A DNA stretch of 64,000 nt from Anticarsia gemmatalis (GCF_050436995.1 NC_134747.1:11601501-11665500), one strand, 5' to 3'; positions 1 through 12,969 are shown, numbered from the stretch's first letter. Made by a program: numbers and translations. Notes: a model not told the origin generated them from the letters alone.

Positions 1-2
1 CT

Positions 3-188
3 CCGAGCCTACCATCCTTACTTCAGCAAGAAAGTGGAATGAGCCCGCCTGCTCGTAATAGCCCCGTCGATTACATGTCGTACATTAGCTCGTACTCGTA
101 CGATCAACGTGCGGTTGTCGCGGGAAATAGTCGAAGAACGTCGTCGACTTGTCCTGAGGAAATAACAGGTTTAGTTGTTGCGTTTTGA
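3..188 (+). CDS. C-terminal end of an unidentified host gene (partial, cut by window edge)
   Basis: Frame 3 is open from the first base of the window to a TGA at 186-188, giving 61 residues beginning PSLPSLLQQESG and ending EEITGLVVAF. Base composition is clearly higher in G+C than the following DNA, and codon use looks coding. The peptide is rich in Ser, Tyr and Pro, as in a disordered tail (for example SPVDYMSYISSYSYDQ), and contains no domain I recognise. An AATAAA follows 59 bases after the stop, which fits a last exon. An alternative is that the exon ends at a weak donor, CAG|GTTTAG, near 169, with the stop only reached by read-through. The gene itself would lie to the left of the window. 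Identity unknown; the coding call is moderately supported. Confidence 0.55.
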   Translation, partial: PSLPSLLQQESGMSPPARNSPVDYMSYISSYSYDQRAVVAGNSRRTSSTCPEEITGLVVAF

Positions 189-246
189 ATTCTAGGCTTT
201 TGTCAACTATTCTATGCGAGTATGTCTATTGGATGTAGTTCTGTAG

Positions 247-252
247 AATAAA
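247..252 (+). terminator. Polyadenylation signal AATAAA
   Basis: A canonical AATAAA lies 59 bases downstream of the TGA of the edge exon, so it could be its polyadenylation signal. In AT-rich DNA this hexamer is common by chance, so support comes only from its position. Confidence 0.35.
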
Positions 253-3200
253 TGTTATACTTGAAAAGGAATTTTGCGAGTACAAGTTAGCTCAATTTTG
301 GGTCGATGTTATCGCAGTCTACTATTTTGTAAAGGGTTTAGTGCAGAAGTATGCAACTTTTTGCAAAAAAAAAGATGTTGACGAACGGTAAATTTTGTGT
401 AAAAGTAATTAGAATTTTGTAGTCGTCTTCTTTACTATAGAATACATTTGAAGATGTAGAATATTAATGAACTTTTAACAATAAACCGATTTTGTCAAAT
501 CTTCAAAACTTTTTTCACCCATATCACTTTGTGGCAAGTACAAAACGGATTTTCGTAATCTGACAGAACCATTGCCGTTTCCATAACAACGCCTTCAACG
601 AACACACTATCAAAACACGCAATGCAACAAAAACAGCTAAGATATCGTTAAGTCTCGTTATTGTCATAAGCGACAATAGGATCTGAACAATTGTCGTCAA
701 CAATAACAGTTCTCTGTACAATTTGTATGAGCTTAAAACTGAGTATGTGGGCGTTAAGGAGATTTCCTCAGACAGTAATAATGTACTTGTTAACGTTTAA
801 ACAGTGCTTTAATATTGTTATCATTTGAGAACACTGGTTATGCGTTTGAGTGACATGTTTACGCAAGTATTTACAGAATATCTTCCCAGTATTATCCAAG
901 AACTTAATAGAGAGCCTTGGAGTACTCGATTTATATAGATAATGAATACTTTCATGTATTTCCATAGTAGTGTAGCTGTATCAAACAAGCCACCGTCAGC
1001 TACCGCTGCATGAGTCAACGGGTCACCGACTCTAAATTCCATTTATTTTAACTCCGGAAGCCGCAAATCTTTCATACAAGTTACTACTAAGTAGTTTCTG
1101 TCCTGATGTGATTTTCCTCTTAATTCTATAATTTTTTTTCGTCTTAGTAAAAAATTATTACAGAAGGAAATAGATTTTTTATTATACCATCAAAATACAA
1201 TAACTTTGTCATCATCTATTAAATATATCGATACCTAAAGTTTTACATTAAATGCTTCATCAAAAAGGGTTTCGTATACTTTGTCTAAAATTACAATCTC
1301 TTTGTTTGTGAACGTCCGATATTTATCTTCGTATCGTCTCGAGGTAACTGATTACCAATATTTACTTGGACCTCTCTGACCTCCGGGATCTATAGGGAAT
1401 ATTCCCTCTCATATCTGTGATATTAATAGTGAGCCTGTTTAGTAATATTAAGACTATAGTTGAAAATCTTGCAGGAGGCATGGGTTTGAAAATTTGGATA
1501 CAAAAATATTTCAAAATTGAATAGGTTTTACCTTTTTGATTTAATTCAGATCTTAGAATTATGGAGAATAACAGAAAGACCTTTGCCCTTCAATGTGAGG
1601 AGTAGGACTAGAGGATCCGAAAAGGAACAAAAACACAATATAATAAGGTAAAAAAGGTGTCTTGTACCAAATTTGTAAACCTTTTATGTATTCTACATTT
1701 CTAAATCTTAATAAAATACTCTACAAATAAATAAGTAAGCAGAAACGAAGCCTCTTGCTGCTATTACATACTTATTTCCCTTCATCCACATTTATAAATC
1801 TCATCGTAAAATATTTATGTGTATGACTACATAAACAACTTAGCCCTAAGTAACTTTTATCTAAGCGACATATCTAAACATGCTCCTAAACAAGTATCAT
1901 ACAGTGGCAAAGTTCCAAATACATAGATATTTTATTGGTTATGCTTATCTTCAATTATTTTATGTTAAACCAAAGGACAGAGGAGGCAATAGAGTACATC
2001 AAACGAAGGGCGTCATCAATCAAGGCTTGGGTGGCCATATGTACCAAAGAGAACTTTTTTACGTAGTTTTTGTTCCCGGATTTAATTATTTTTCAATGAC
2101 AGTTTGTTTAAGGAATAACTACTTTAATTATGTTATAGCTGAATATTTATGATCCGGGAAGACATAGCTCGAAGGAGCTGAGGTTCTGGTAACGTCACGC
2201 ACTTAGTGCCGCGGCTAAGGTTTCGTGAGAGTGCAGTCTCGAAAGGCAAAAACAATGAGTCTATCTATATATCCTATGGCCGGCCAAATTAGATGTATGC
2301 TAACCAAACAAAATATTATGCCAAATAAATTGTGGTATAACAAAGAATAAAAACTTTATAGAAACTAATTTATTCCCAACGAGTTCCAAATACATGATGT
2401 ATTTATGTAAATCAATTCGTTTAGTTTTATTTAACTTGAATTTGCAAGCTTGACTCACAAAGATTTTATTGCAGAAAGAACTTTTTAAATCTTGAATATT
2501 TGAAGAAAATCGTTTTATATCCCTTTGTTGTGCTTACATATTTAACTTGCAATTTGTTAGTTTAATAGAAGTAAATGTTATTTCGATAAATATTTAATGA
2601 ATACTTGATTTTTCTAGTTAAGGAATAAAATTCATCACTTATCGAACAATTGAATTTAGCACGCTTTAGTAAGCGTAAACTTAAACTAAGTTAGTTCTTA
2701 GGATTTAATTGTGGGTAATACATATTCTAATAATAAAAACGAGACAGTCTCTATGTAACCTTGTCACTGCACTCTTGTCAAAGTACAAATTCATGCAAAT
2801 CAGCCAATACCAATCATCTATAGAAGAAACCTTCATCGCGGATATAGGATCCACAATTCCGCCTGTGACCACGACCGGTGTAACTCGGTCGAAACGTGGG
2901 CAACGAATAAGCTACTGTAAACCTTTAAATATCAATCGCGTTTAAAACCCATATAAGACTTATATTACAAAGAGGAAATTAGGACTGCAGCTAAGCATCG
3001 CCCATACAACATCATAATTGAAATTAGTTCAAACAGTATAACCCATTTACAATTTTCTCGTAAAATAGATTAGTCCCTACAGACCTACTTTTGTTTTTAA
3101 CTGAAAACGGTTTCTGTACGTTTTACGAGCAAAGTTAACTGGGCGGTTTGACGTAATGACTCCTACTGTTCCTACACTAGAAAAAGTTTTAGTGCCTAGA

Positions 3201-4130
3201 ACAAATGTGATGGTTTGGCTGGGACGGAACATTTGTTAGACTTTTTGTATGTGGTGTGTAGTTTCGATTGTGTTTGAAAATTTAAACGAATCTCTTTACT
3301 TCTGATGCTTAATTAGAAGTTAGAATAAAAAAAGAGATTTTTGGTTTTTCTACTGGAAATTAGATAGTATTAATGTTGAAGTAAAATGGACAAAGCTTAA
3401 TACAAGCCAAGTGTTTAAATTGCCATTTAATAACTATACTATAATTGCTTTAAGTAAGAATTTTATTAAAATTAAGATGAAAAAAACAACGTTTTACATT
3501 TCATCCAAACAAAAAACATTTTAAAACAATAATTACAATTCAATTACCAAACAGCATTATCAAATCATAACAGTCGGCAAACCTAAAAGGTATCCGATAA
3601 TTGGTTCCCACCGAATTCAATTCACTAAGACATCGGAAAAAAAGGTAAATGAAACCTTCTTTTATTGGCTTTTAAAAAAGCCACTTCTGAAGACTTTAAT
3701 AATCTTTCTCAACCCCAATTAGTAAGGTCTTCATTCGAAATGGAATTAACAAAACGGTAAGAAAAGGTCTCTTAGAATTGTATCAGTGTTATAAATAATT
3801 CAGTGGCCACTGTCGTCTTGAATGGAAAATTAAATATTTATTGAATGAAACTGCGTCCAGACGATTTCTACTTAAAACTTTTGTTCAAGTTACGTGGTTC
3901 AGTGATACTTTGTGCTGTTGCAAATTTCGAAGAAGATATTTTATTTGGTTTTCATGACGGTAAGGGAAAATGGTGTTGTTATGAGAATAAAATTGTTATT
4001 AATGTAATGTAACAATTTGTACAATCTACCAGTCAAATAGCTTTCGAGATCGTATAAAAACATCATAAGCAACATTTTCGTGAATGAATAACAATGTATC
4101 TAATTCGATGTACAGCAAGAGAAACATTTT
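253..4130. other. AT-rich non-coding DNA, no recognised gene
   Basis: No convincing exon is visible. Short open frames here are low-complexity translations of AT-rich DNA. A locally GC-richer patch lies at about 2155-2260 and is not assignable. The one coding-like patch (about 768-1042, minus strand) is listed separately. Confidence 0.5.
768..1042 (-). pseudogene. Possible decayed coding fragment with a frameshift
   Basis: On the minus strand two overlapping frames look more protein-like than their surroundings. The frame starting at 1042 gives MEFRVGDPLTHAAVADGG and so on, and from about 965 the next frame reads EIHESIHYLYKSSTPRLS and continues to 768. The hand-over point suggests one original reading frame broken by a frameshift. 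I do not recognise the protein. It could be a transposon or gene-fragment remnant, or chance. Confidence 0.2.
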
Positions 4131-4240
4131 TGGTATCGAGTATTGAAATTTTGACATTTAAAATGTATTACAAAAGTAGTTTCTACGGCACCCGCTAGAG
4201 GCACTAATCCTTACAAAAAATATTGATAGCTAGCGTAAAA
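4131..4240 (+). mobile_element. MITE family A, decayed partial copy
   Basis: The segment matches the internal part of a MITE found repeatedly in this window. The order of motifs is TATCGAG, TTTGACATTTAAAATGTATT, TAGTTTCTACGGC, CCCGCTAGAGGC and GATAGCTAGC. The terminal inverted repeat (CAGTAGCGCAATTCTCTAC in better copies) is not recognisable here, so this is an old internal fragment. Other copies lie at 12.97, 14.1, 23.7, 27.3, 44.6, 47.4 and 51.9 kb. Confidence 0.6.
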
Positions 4241-5883
4241 AGTTACAGAAGAGGTGCAAACGCATTACGAAATATAATTTAATACCAGCCTAATATTATG
4301 CAAGGCTGTTTTTATTCAAAAAAGTTATGGTTTCATTGTACAAATCAGACAAGCGTACGACGCAAGCACGAAGGTTTTCTACAACAATCCTCAGGCTCGA
4401 GTTATTTAGACTGTCTGAAAGTGTAGGAGTTTTGCACTGAAAGACTATTGTATTAAAGACGCCTATTGTGTTTAACTTGGACATGAAAATACGTGTTTGT
4501 AGTTGTCTAACTAGATGTCTACTTTTGAAAGTTATTTGAGCAAGTTACGTTTCACATTCATAAAACCTATTTCATGAAAGTGTTCACTTGGAACTAAAAG
4601 ATATATTAAAGAGCAAAGCTCTAGTTAAAACAGTTCCTTTGAGGCTAAAGCGAATATTTTAGAATTCTATCAAATCGTCATATCAAAAGTGTTGATCAAA
4701 ACACTTATTTTTTCCTAGCACCATTTACTATAAATACGACAAGAAAAATAATTGTACCGTTACTCCAAATGATATCGTATATATTTTCGATATATTTTTT
4801 ACAAATTTTCTTTCGCCGAACATTTTCACATTACATACCTTTTAACTCGCGTGTAAACTGATGCCAACCTAAGAGTAAAAATTACGCGCGAATAATCAGG
4901 ATACCTTCACTTCATTCGTTTTCGAAGAATGAGAATATTGATGATTTTTTATTTCTCGAAGGTTTTTATATTTATGTCTACCTAAATAGTATAATTTCTT
5001 TGAAGAACTAAACTCATAATGAACACACATTTATATGTTGCTTTGATAAGTGTTGCTTACATTGATACACATAATACTTATATACCTTCAAAATTAGAAG
5101 TAGTTTTTATGGTATTAAGTTACTTCTATTTAAAACAAAATACAATATGTCTATATTGTCACGAAGACTCAAGTATTAGTGAGCATCCTTCTAATAGACC
5201 AACCTTGAGTACATATTTACTATTAGGTATCTTACGTATACCTACAAAATGGTACCAAAAACGGTCCAGACCTATAACTGTACCACGCAATTCCAGACAA
5301 AAAGAAAGGAATAAAAGCCTAAGACGGTTGACAGTAAACTCCGCCAGTGTCCCACAGAGCTATAACTTTAATTACCAATTCACGTAAAAGTGGTTACAAA
5401 GGTTTTATTCTGAGGATTATTTCGGTCACAAATAAAGGCAGATGCTTTTTCTAGTCATCCAGATGTTACTTATTTAATGATGGACTTTAGACTGCCTTTT
5501 ATGGAATGCTTAAATGAGTTATTATATTTTTAATTTTTATAGATTTTTAATGATCCATTAATTGAATTGTTTCAAATATCTTACTATACCGGAATATAAT
5601 AAATAATGATACCCTAATTACGTTCTATTTCCACAATCGGCTCCAAAAGATTTATGGTTTCATACGTTTAGTATTTTTACTGCAATATCTATTAGCGCTA
5701 ATTTTTCTTACAATTTTTAGTGCACTTCGATTTCAAAATGTATGTTTCTATACCAATTAAGTTCTTCTTAATAAAAAGTACCAAACAAAATGCCTCTTTC
5801 CTAAATAAAATGTTCACATTACAATAAAAAGCGGGATTAGGTTTACAGCCAGATTATAAGACCTATAAATAGTATGGGCGGCA
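4241..5883. other. AT-rich DNA without recognised features
   Basis: A 122-codon open frame at 5019-5387 (+) is the longest here. Its translation matches nothing I know, it sits in ordinary AT-rich sequence and it has no supporting signals, so I do not call it a gene. Confidence 0.45.
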
Positions 5884-5891
5884 GATTTAAT

Positions 5892-6630
5892 GGGTCAGAG
5901 CCCATTCGTCCCCTAAGATTCGCACCCTGTGCCCACTCGTCCCCTGGAACTTTTGAGGGGCCCATTCGTCCCCTGAAGAATATTTATTTTTATTCATTCT
6001 TCTAATATAAGTACATGTATACGTGTAACTTAAATCTAATAAATTGTTACTAGAAGTAACCTACATAAAAATTGGCTAAAATCACCGTATTTTTTGTATA
6101 TTTACCAACTACATGCAAAATCATAATAACTTAAATCTAACAAACTATAACTACAATAACAAAAAATGACTAAAATCACAATAATTATTGAAGATTAAAC
6201 AAATCAACATTATTTTAGTACAAAACTAATCTTATATTTGTTTTTTCATTTTAAATTAATAATATATGCGTAGCTTTTCCATGCAGTGGCCTAGTGAAAT
6301 CTGATTTTCAAAAAATTGGCTAATTATGCGATTTATTCTCGCTTCATTTTCCGTTAAAAAACTGTGCACAAGTGTATTATGTTAACCGTTTCTTATGTAA
6401 AATATAGCTAATTTTAACTCAGGGGACCAATAGGCACCTGAATAGGTGCCGAATCTCTAACTTATATTGTATATATATTGGAGGGGACGAATGGGTACCT
6501 TAAAAATAATATTTTTTATTAAAATATTAATTGGTCCCCTACCAGGAGACCAATGGGCACCTATGTAGGGGCCGAATCTACAACTTTTATACTAGGGGAC
6601 GAATTTTAGGGGACGAATGGGCTCTGACCC
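5892..6630. mobile_element. 739-bp non-autonomous DNA transposon with perfect TIRs and 8-bp target duplication
   Basis: The element starts GGGTCAGAGCCCATTCGTCC at 5892, and the exact inverted copy of the first 25 bases ends at 6630. The similarity extends to about 37 bases with three mismatches. It is flanked by the direct repeat GATTTAAT at 5884-5891 and 6631-6638. A 14-base motif, CCCAYTCGTCCCCT, recurs inside the left end at 5901, 5932 and 5961. It recurs in inverted form in the right end (6482-6495, 6608-6621 and degenerate copies), the layout expected of transposase-binding subterminal repeats. There is no open frame for a transposase. An 8-bp duplication is usual for hAT and is also found in P, Merlin and other superfamilies; the terminal GGGTCAG does not match the usual hAT start, so I leave the superfamily open. 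Confidence 0.85.
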
Positions 6631-6789
6631 GATTTAATACGTCTGGAAGCAATAGACTATCCATTTAGCACATTGGCTGCAATAAAACTGATGAAAAGGA
6701 TAGTAACAAAGCTGTAACCTAAATTAAAAAGATTTCGATACGGAAACTCTGATCTTTTCGTATTACATTGCCTTTCAGAAATTGTTGTA

Positions 6790-7155
6790 AGTGCTTGTTC
6801 ACGTTGGAACTCGCGGGCGCGGTGGCGGTCGCGAGCGCGGGGACGTGGCGATTTGTGTTCACGTTGGCCGCCAGGCGGGCGCTTGGCTCAAACTGGCTCA
6901 AACTGGTTGATCTTACTTGACATCGCGAGTGAATCGCGCCCGCCACCGCTAGTTCGACGTGAACACACACGAACATCTTCACGCGTTTGATATTGCCGCG
7001 AGCGCGCCACGCGGGCCGCGCGCGACGCCGCTAGCTCGCCCGCAACTTAGACCGCGCGAACGGTTTGTACGTGAACACTTCGGTACATCGCCATATGTTT
7101 GATATTTCGCGACCGCGCCCGCCACCGCGCCCGCGAGTCAACGTGAATGAGCACT
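6790..7155. mobile_element. GC-rich inverted-repeat element (about 366 bp)
   Basis: A sharply bounded CpG-rich island in AT-rich DNA. The left end reads AGTGCTTGTTCACGTTGGAA then CTCGCGGGCGCGGTGGCGG. The right end, reverse-complemented, reads AGTGCTCATTCACGTTGACT then CGCGGGCGCGGTGGCGG, so the ends form an imperfect inverted repeat of about 40 bp. The motifs TGTTCACGTTG (or its complement) and GTTTGATATT are repeated inside. I see no clear target duplication. The minus-strand open frame 6719-6982 crosses the left boundary and is a by-product of the composition. Best read as a GC-rich MITE or fold-back element of unknown superfamily. Confidence 0.65.
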
Positions 7156-8153
7156 AACAGTTGAAATCTTGTAGTAAAGTAATGTGACACAGAAAATACG
7201 AAATTTTAAATCGAATATCAATAGACTTTAAGTGTGGTTTTAGTTGAAAATAGAAAATAATTGGATATATATTTCTTTTTTCAAAGCTTTTATTTGTCAA
7301 TTTGATCTAAAGAAACGAAAATAAAATGAAATTATACTTCACCATAAAGTAATAGAACTCGCTTAGTTAAGCAACCTTTGCCTCGGATATTCCACGTATG
7401 AGTTACCCTTATAAGTATTAGAGCTAACCAGTTCCCTAATTTGGATGTACGTTAAAAGTCTGTACCGATTTTTTTTAATATTGTTAACAGAAGCTTAGCC
7501 ATGTTAGGGTTTCCTTAGGAAAATAAAGAGAATAATAGCCGTAACCAATAGTATTATATATAAATTAAATTATATATAACATCACATATTTTCTCTAAGC
7601 GCAATGCAATTCATTAGCATAAACTGCTATTAAATTTTGGCTACTGCATTGAATTAAACGCACAAAGAACACCATAAATAAGTTAGTCGCCAGTTGTACA
7701 AAAGAGGTTGAATTGAGTAATTTACCTCTTTAGAACAATATTAACGGGCAAACTGGTCGCATTTCTGGAATTATTCGAATTAACAATGGCTTTTATATAA
7801 TAGAAACAGTTAAATTGTTTGAAAACGCAACAATGTATTTTGAGATAGTTGGCTGTAGACTCTTCCCGGGAAAGAACTAATAGTAGAATTTCCATTTGTT
7901 TAAAAGATTCATTGCCTGAGTTGAATAGAAAATGTAATGAGATTCATATTGCACATGTCATAATAGTTCAAGCTATATTTATATTAGCATACAGCGTATA
8001 TGTGGTCAATAAATTATGTTTAGATATATTTATGAACACACCAAAACAGCTTATGAAAAGAATATAATAAAATCATTTTAATTGTGAATCGTTACTTTAG
8101 TTTTGAATAGCATCTCATGTAGAGTCACAAATTTTAATAATATGGGAATAATA
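7156..8153. other. AT-rich DNA without recognised features
   Basis: A short AT palindrome (TATATATAAATTAAATTATATATA) lies near 7555. Otherwise nothing is recognised; the open frame 7849-8067 is not gene-like. Confidence 0.45.
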
Positions 8154-8254
8154 ATGGACTCATTAATGTCCCACTGCTGGGCAAGAGTCTCCTCCCGTAA
8201 TGAGGTAGGGATAGAGATTGAGGCCACCACGCTAGCCAATTGCGGGTCCCGGAC
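8154..8254 (-). repeat. Lepidopteran SINE/LINE 3'-tail repeat, copy 1
   Basis: On the minus strand the segment reads through GGCCTCAATC..., GGGAGGAGACTCTTGCCCAG and CAGTGGGACATTAATG. This family occurs five times in the window and, as I remember it, throughout moth genomes. In better copies it ends in an A-rich (AAATAAATA)n tail. I read it as the 3' end of a non-LTR retrotransposon or of a SINE that shares this tail. Confidence 0.55.
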
Positions 8255-10563
8255 TAAATACGAATATGGGAATACAAAATAAATCTAATAAGTAGCCGTT
8301 TCATAAAAATATAATTTATCTACAAGTATCATAATATACTATATACCACTCAAGTACATAATAAATGACAACGTAATCTAAGCCTACATACATTTTGTCC
8401 GAGTCACGACAGTTAATGATCTGTAGACACTCAATACATGTCACTTACTCATCCACGACAATTAATTATGTTCCAGATATATTTCAACACATAATGTTAC
8501 ACGTGAAATATATTAAATACGTGATAGAAAGGATTTTTGCAAGGAATATACATTTATTTTCGTATAAATCGTTAGGGTTTTTGAGTTATATTAAGGTTAG
8601 GTTCCAGGGTTATAGAACGTTACAAATATTTTTGCACACAATGTTTTAGAAATATACAAAAAGGTATTTTTATTACTTTTTAACAAAAAGGTATCTTTCA
8701 AATAATTTGAAAATAATTAAAGTCTCTCACAGTTAAACACGGGTCGTAAAAGAGTACCCTCAAAGAGAGCTTATATACAAAATGATTTAAGAACCCATTA
8801 TTCAAAAATAGGAAAACCCTCTCAATAAATTTAAAATCACACAAGATATATTTTTGTAAAACTCACGCCATACCTATATTTTTTGTTTTAAATAAAACAT
8901 CTGTCATCCACAAAATACCGTTGTCACATAAATCATCACAATTAAGTCTCACACAATTTTTTTATCTTCTGAAAATGACATAGGAACTACCCTTATTCGC
9001 TTTCAAATACTTAACCTTTACCCCTTTGAACCTTTCATTTTTTCTCCGTCCTTGACTTCTAACCCTTCGAATTTAATACGAGGTCCCTTCCGAACATTGG
9101 GTCAAGTGAATTCAAGTGGTTACTCAAATAGACTACGAAATTACAAAGTGCTAGCATCAAACATGAATCGAGTTGTTTGCAAACCACATCTGACGGGCAC
9201 GTAGATAGTGGGATGATATAGTCTTGTACTCACGAAAGGCGTTTATTGTAAGACACATTACATCTTTATGCACCGTGAAATTTTGAAAATAAGTATTCAA
9301 TTTATTAAGAAAAAAGACAAATGGTTCACTAAGGATCGCTCTTGTTTCTCGGGACTTTTACAAACACACGAACAACGGACACCAAGTACACATAGACTCA
9401 AAACAGCTATTATTAAAACAAATAATGGTTAATAAATTAAAATGGAGGGTTATAATTCTGAAGTAGTACTTATTTATGTCTAAGCTAAGCTGCGGGAGTG
9501 CAACAGCCAAGTGCACATTGACTAAATGGGACATTAGACGCAGTTAGAGTCCAAATAAGCTTACGGCAATTTAGCCATTGGATTAGTTCTATAATAATAT
9601 ATCGTAAATCGTTATGATACTTATTTGGGGCTCAGAATATGCAATAGTATACAAATAAGGGTCTTACAAACTATTTAAGACTATGAACTATCGACTGCCG
9701 AGTAGCTATTGCATTGCTGTATTGAAGTTAGATATAATTTGGTTATAATTTGTCTCTTCGTATTCATCCCGTGTCCCATTCACTCCTTAGATGTCAAATG
9801 AAACAAAACATAACACACAAACAGAAATGTCAAACACTAAATAATATTTAGACAATAATTTCGATTCTACTATTGTCTCGAAAGTTTGTAATCGCAGTTC
9901 TGATCTTTATGTTCCGCTTGTCCTCACTCCAACCTCGCTAGGATTTACCGAAGCATTCGTTCCAGGGCCTTTCTTGATCTGAAATATTTATGAAGAAATA
10001 CGTTTGGATGAACGTTTTAGCCGGTAAAGTGTTGTGGCGTTGAAAAAGGAATTTTGATCTAACAAGCAAAATGCAGTTATGGAAGTCTAGAATCTTGTTT
10101 ATTTGTTTCTGTGTATATTTTACTATTGAAAGAAGTGAAACAGTTTTTTTCAATAAAAACGGTTTGTCAGGGGTAATTTAAATATTTTTTCGGTGCATTA
10201 CGCCTCTAGCGCATTGACCTTTTATTTATATAGCTAAATTCTCTTCAGCAAACTTGCGGGAAAAATCCAGTGTATTACAAAAAATAATAAGAAAATCCCT
10301 TATGCAGTTCTCTGTGATGAATTCTGATGAGACAGGGAAAATAAGTAAAAAGTAGGTACTATTTTATTTCTATTTTCTTATTAAGCTAGAACTATCTTCC
10401 CGAGGTTGAATGACATTCGGTATTACTTGTGTTTTGCTGTTTTTTCTTTGCTCAGTTTTATAACACTGTTTGTTTAACAAAGACTACTTGTACTCAAAAA
10501 CTAGACGCGAGAGACTGTACCACAATTGAGAACAGCATCATAATTCCACTTGCTGAAGTTGGT
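8255..10563. other. AT-rich DNA without recognised features
   Basis: No gene or element with definable ends is visible. Open frames at 8395-8649 and 9938-10153 have no recognisable similarity or exon signals. Confidence 0.4.
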
Positions 10564-10599
10564 GCCAATATTGGTTCAAATATTTGACCAAATATTGGC
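10564..10599. repeat. 36-bp near-perfect palindrome
   Basis: GCCAATATTGGTTCAAATAT continues as TTGACCAAATATTGGC. Reverse complementation gives nearly the same sequence, so the DNA could form a hairpin with almost no loop. Function unknown; it may be the core of a small fold-back element. Confidence 0.6.
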
Positions 10600-12969
10600 T
10601 TACATAACACCGTTATACAAAGCACTTTGGGCTTTTTGAAGTGCAAATAAATGGCTTTTTAGTATCTGGCACTGTGGACTTCCTTGACCATTCAAGCATA
10701 AACAACCCACAAATGTTTCTTTAAGCAAAAGTTTCTGGTTTGTGCCAAAAAATCCATGGACATTGAGAATTGGCTCTGTTTTCTATATGCCAATTGCCAC
10801 AGAGTAGAATTATGTTTGGAACGTGGGCTGAAATAGTTTCTTGGGAAAAATATTCTGTAAGAAATTTCGTATTCACTGCAGTCATGTGGAACGGTTTGAT
10901 CATGTGAATGAATTCAATGCCGGGCTGAATCGTACTGGCCAAAACGTAAGTAAGCAAAATAATGATAGTACCTGACTTTTAAATGATTGATAAGTTGAAG
11001 TCGTACTGCACGTGTACCGTCTTCAAAATTTTCCATCAGAAAGTAAAGCAAAAAGTTGTACATATAAGAAATATTATTGATTTTTTAAATTAACTTTATG
11101 TTCACTACCATAAGCGTCTATAATTAAAGTTCTAAGAAATATAGCAACTGAACGGTAGTCTTGTTAGAAAAAATCGCGTTAGCCAAAAGACATACATTTT
11201 TGACCTTGAACCCTTAACTCAACAACTTCCCTGAATTCCACCACATATCTTTTGAAGAGCTCGATCTTTCCCTGAAGAGGTACTTGAAGATCTATTAACT
11301 CATACAGTCCTGAAGGTTCCATTTTACGGCTACATTAATAAAAACTTTTGTGTTGTAATGTTTATGCAGTAACTTTTGGTGTGAGTTTAGCAAAAAGTTT
11401 GCGTCATGCGCTCAGTGATAAACTCGAAACTAAAAGTAGAGTGGCGTTTAGTTTGACATGGTTGTATTAAGTGCTAATGAGAGGCAAATTGCACGTTTAT
11501 TTCGCTACTACTCATTATGATACTTTCTCAAGAAATTTATTTGCTTGCTTGAAAATCTGGGAAATTAAAGGGATAGCAAAAATTGTTATCTCATAATACT
11601 CATGAATTGCTGAGCTGTAATCACTCAGTGGCTATAATAATATAAGTAAAACTCTGTAAGATTACTGTGGATGGATTTATAAACTTAAAAAATAAGCTCA
11701 CGTGGCCACCGGATACATAGAAGAACAAGTTATAAAAACTCTTGATTCTTTCAAAACCTAAAAAACAGCTGCCTAAAACAAACCACGGCTTCAACAAAAT
11801 CTCTCTAAACCACTTACTAAAGCAACTTTCTAAAATCATGCACCCTCCAGCCTAACCAAATACATCCCTCTACATCACGACCTTTGCGGTATCGTAGATT
11901 TCGTCGCAGTTCATAGCACTGCCCTACATAATCCGGGATTACTACCAACGGTCTGTCGAGGTACAATTTCGTAATTTTCGCACGCCTATAAAAAAGGTAC
12001 GTGTTGTTGACTTTTGTATCTTGTAATATTAGGATTACAAGATGTTAGTGTTTTGCTGTATAGAGAATATCGTAAATTGTTGAACAGGTTTTGCTGTAGT
12101 ATAATAATATTATGTTTTGCAGACAAGGGCGTGAATAATAAATATGATAGATAGGCATGGATCACTTTGGCGATACTAACAATTTATGTGACGGTAAAGC
12201 AAAGAATTCATGGTTTATTGTGTAATGATTTTTTTAATCGCATAATATGAAGCTTAGAAGAAAATTCGGCAAAAGCACATAACCTTTGCCGATTTTTCTT
12301 CGGAGTTTCATAAGGCATATCATCTAAAAATAAAATACGCCATTAATCTAAATTGCACCCAATGAGAACGACGACTATACATCGACGCTCATCAATATTT
12401 ATATTTATTGTTTTATTTTTTCACATTTCAGGATCCTAAGGGGCGATTAACTACCGTTATCAACCCCGACCGACGAACAACTATGGAAGAATTTTGAACC
12501 ATTTGTACCATTGCTTGTACCATTTTTCTAAAGTGGTCTCATCAAATTCTAGCTACCTGAAATGACCAACTGTAGAAAATTTCGCTTCTAGTGTAATATT
12601 TCGTTCTTAATGCAATGAGATCTCCTATATGGGTGATGGAATTAACCGAGATGGGCAGCAGAGTCCACTGTGTAATTTGCTCAATTACTTCGATACACAA
12701 TCCGCTTGCAGATTACTTCGAAACGGCTGGGTGGATTTAAGCGTTTGCTGTATTGTCTCTACACAGTTCAATTTAGTAAGAGCTTGTTGTATGAACTGAG
12801 CTATAGTTGTGTTGAGAAATAAAATAGTTGTTCAATGTACAAAGTTTACAAAATTCTTGACGGTAAAACTAAAGGTAAAATAAGAGTAAGACATTCAAAT
12901 CATAGAGACATATTTGAAACTTTCATAATTCTACGCATTTTATTTGATTATGCATTATTTTGACCTTCT
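10600..12969. other. AT-rich DNA without recognised features
   Basis: Around 12555-12600 a short stretch (CAACTGTAGAAAATTTCGCTTC) resembles one end of MITE family A, but it is too short to call. No gene is seen. Confidence 0.4.

Noticed and set aside
5019..5387. 122-codon open frame as a gene
   Set aside because: Unrecognised, AT-biased, without exon or promoter signals; length is possible by chance.
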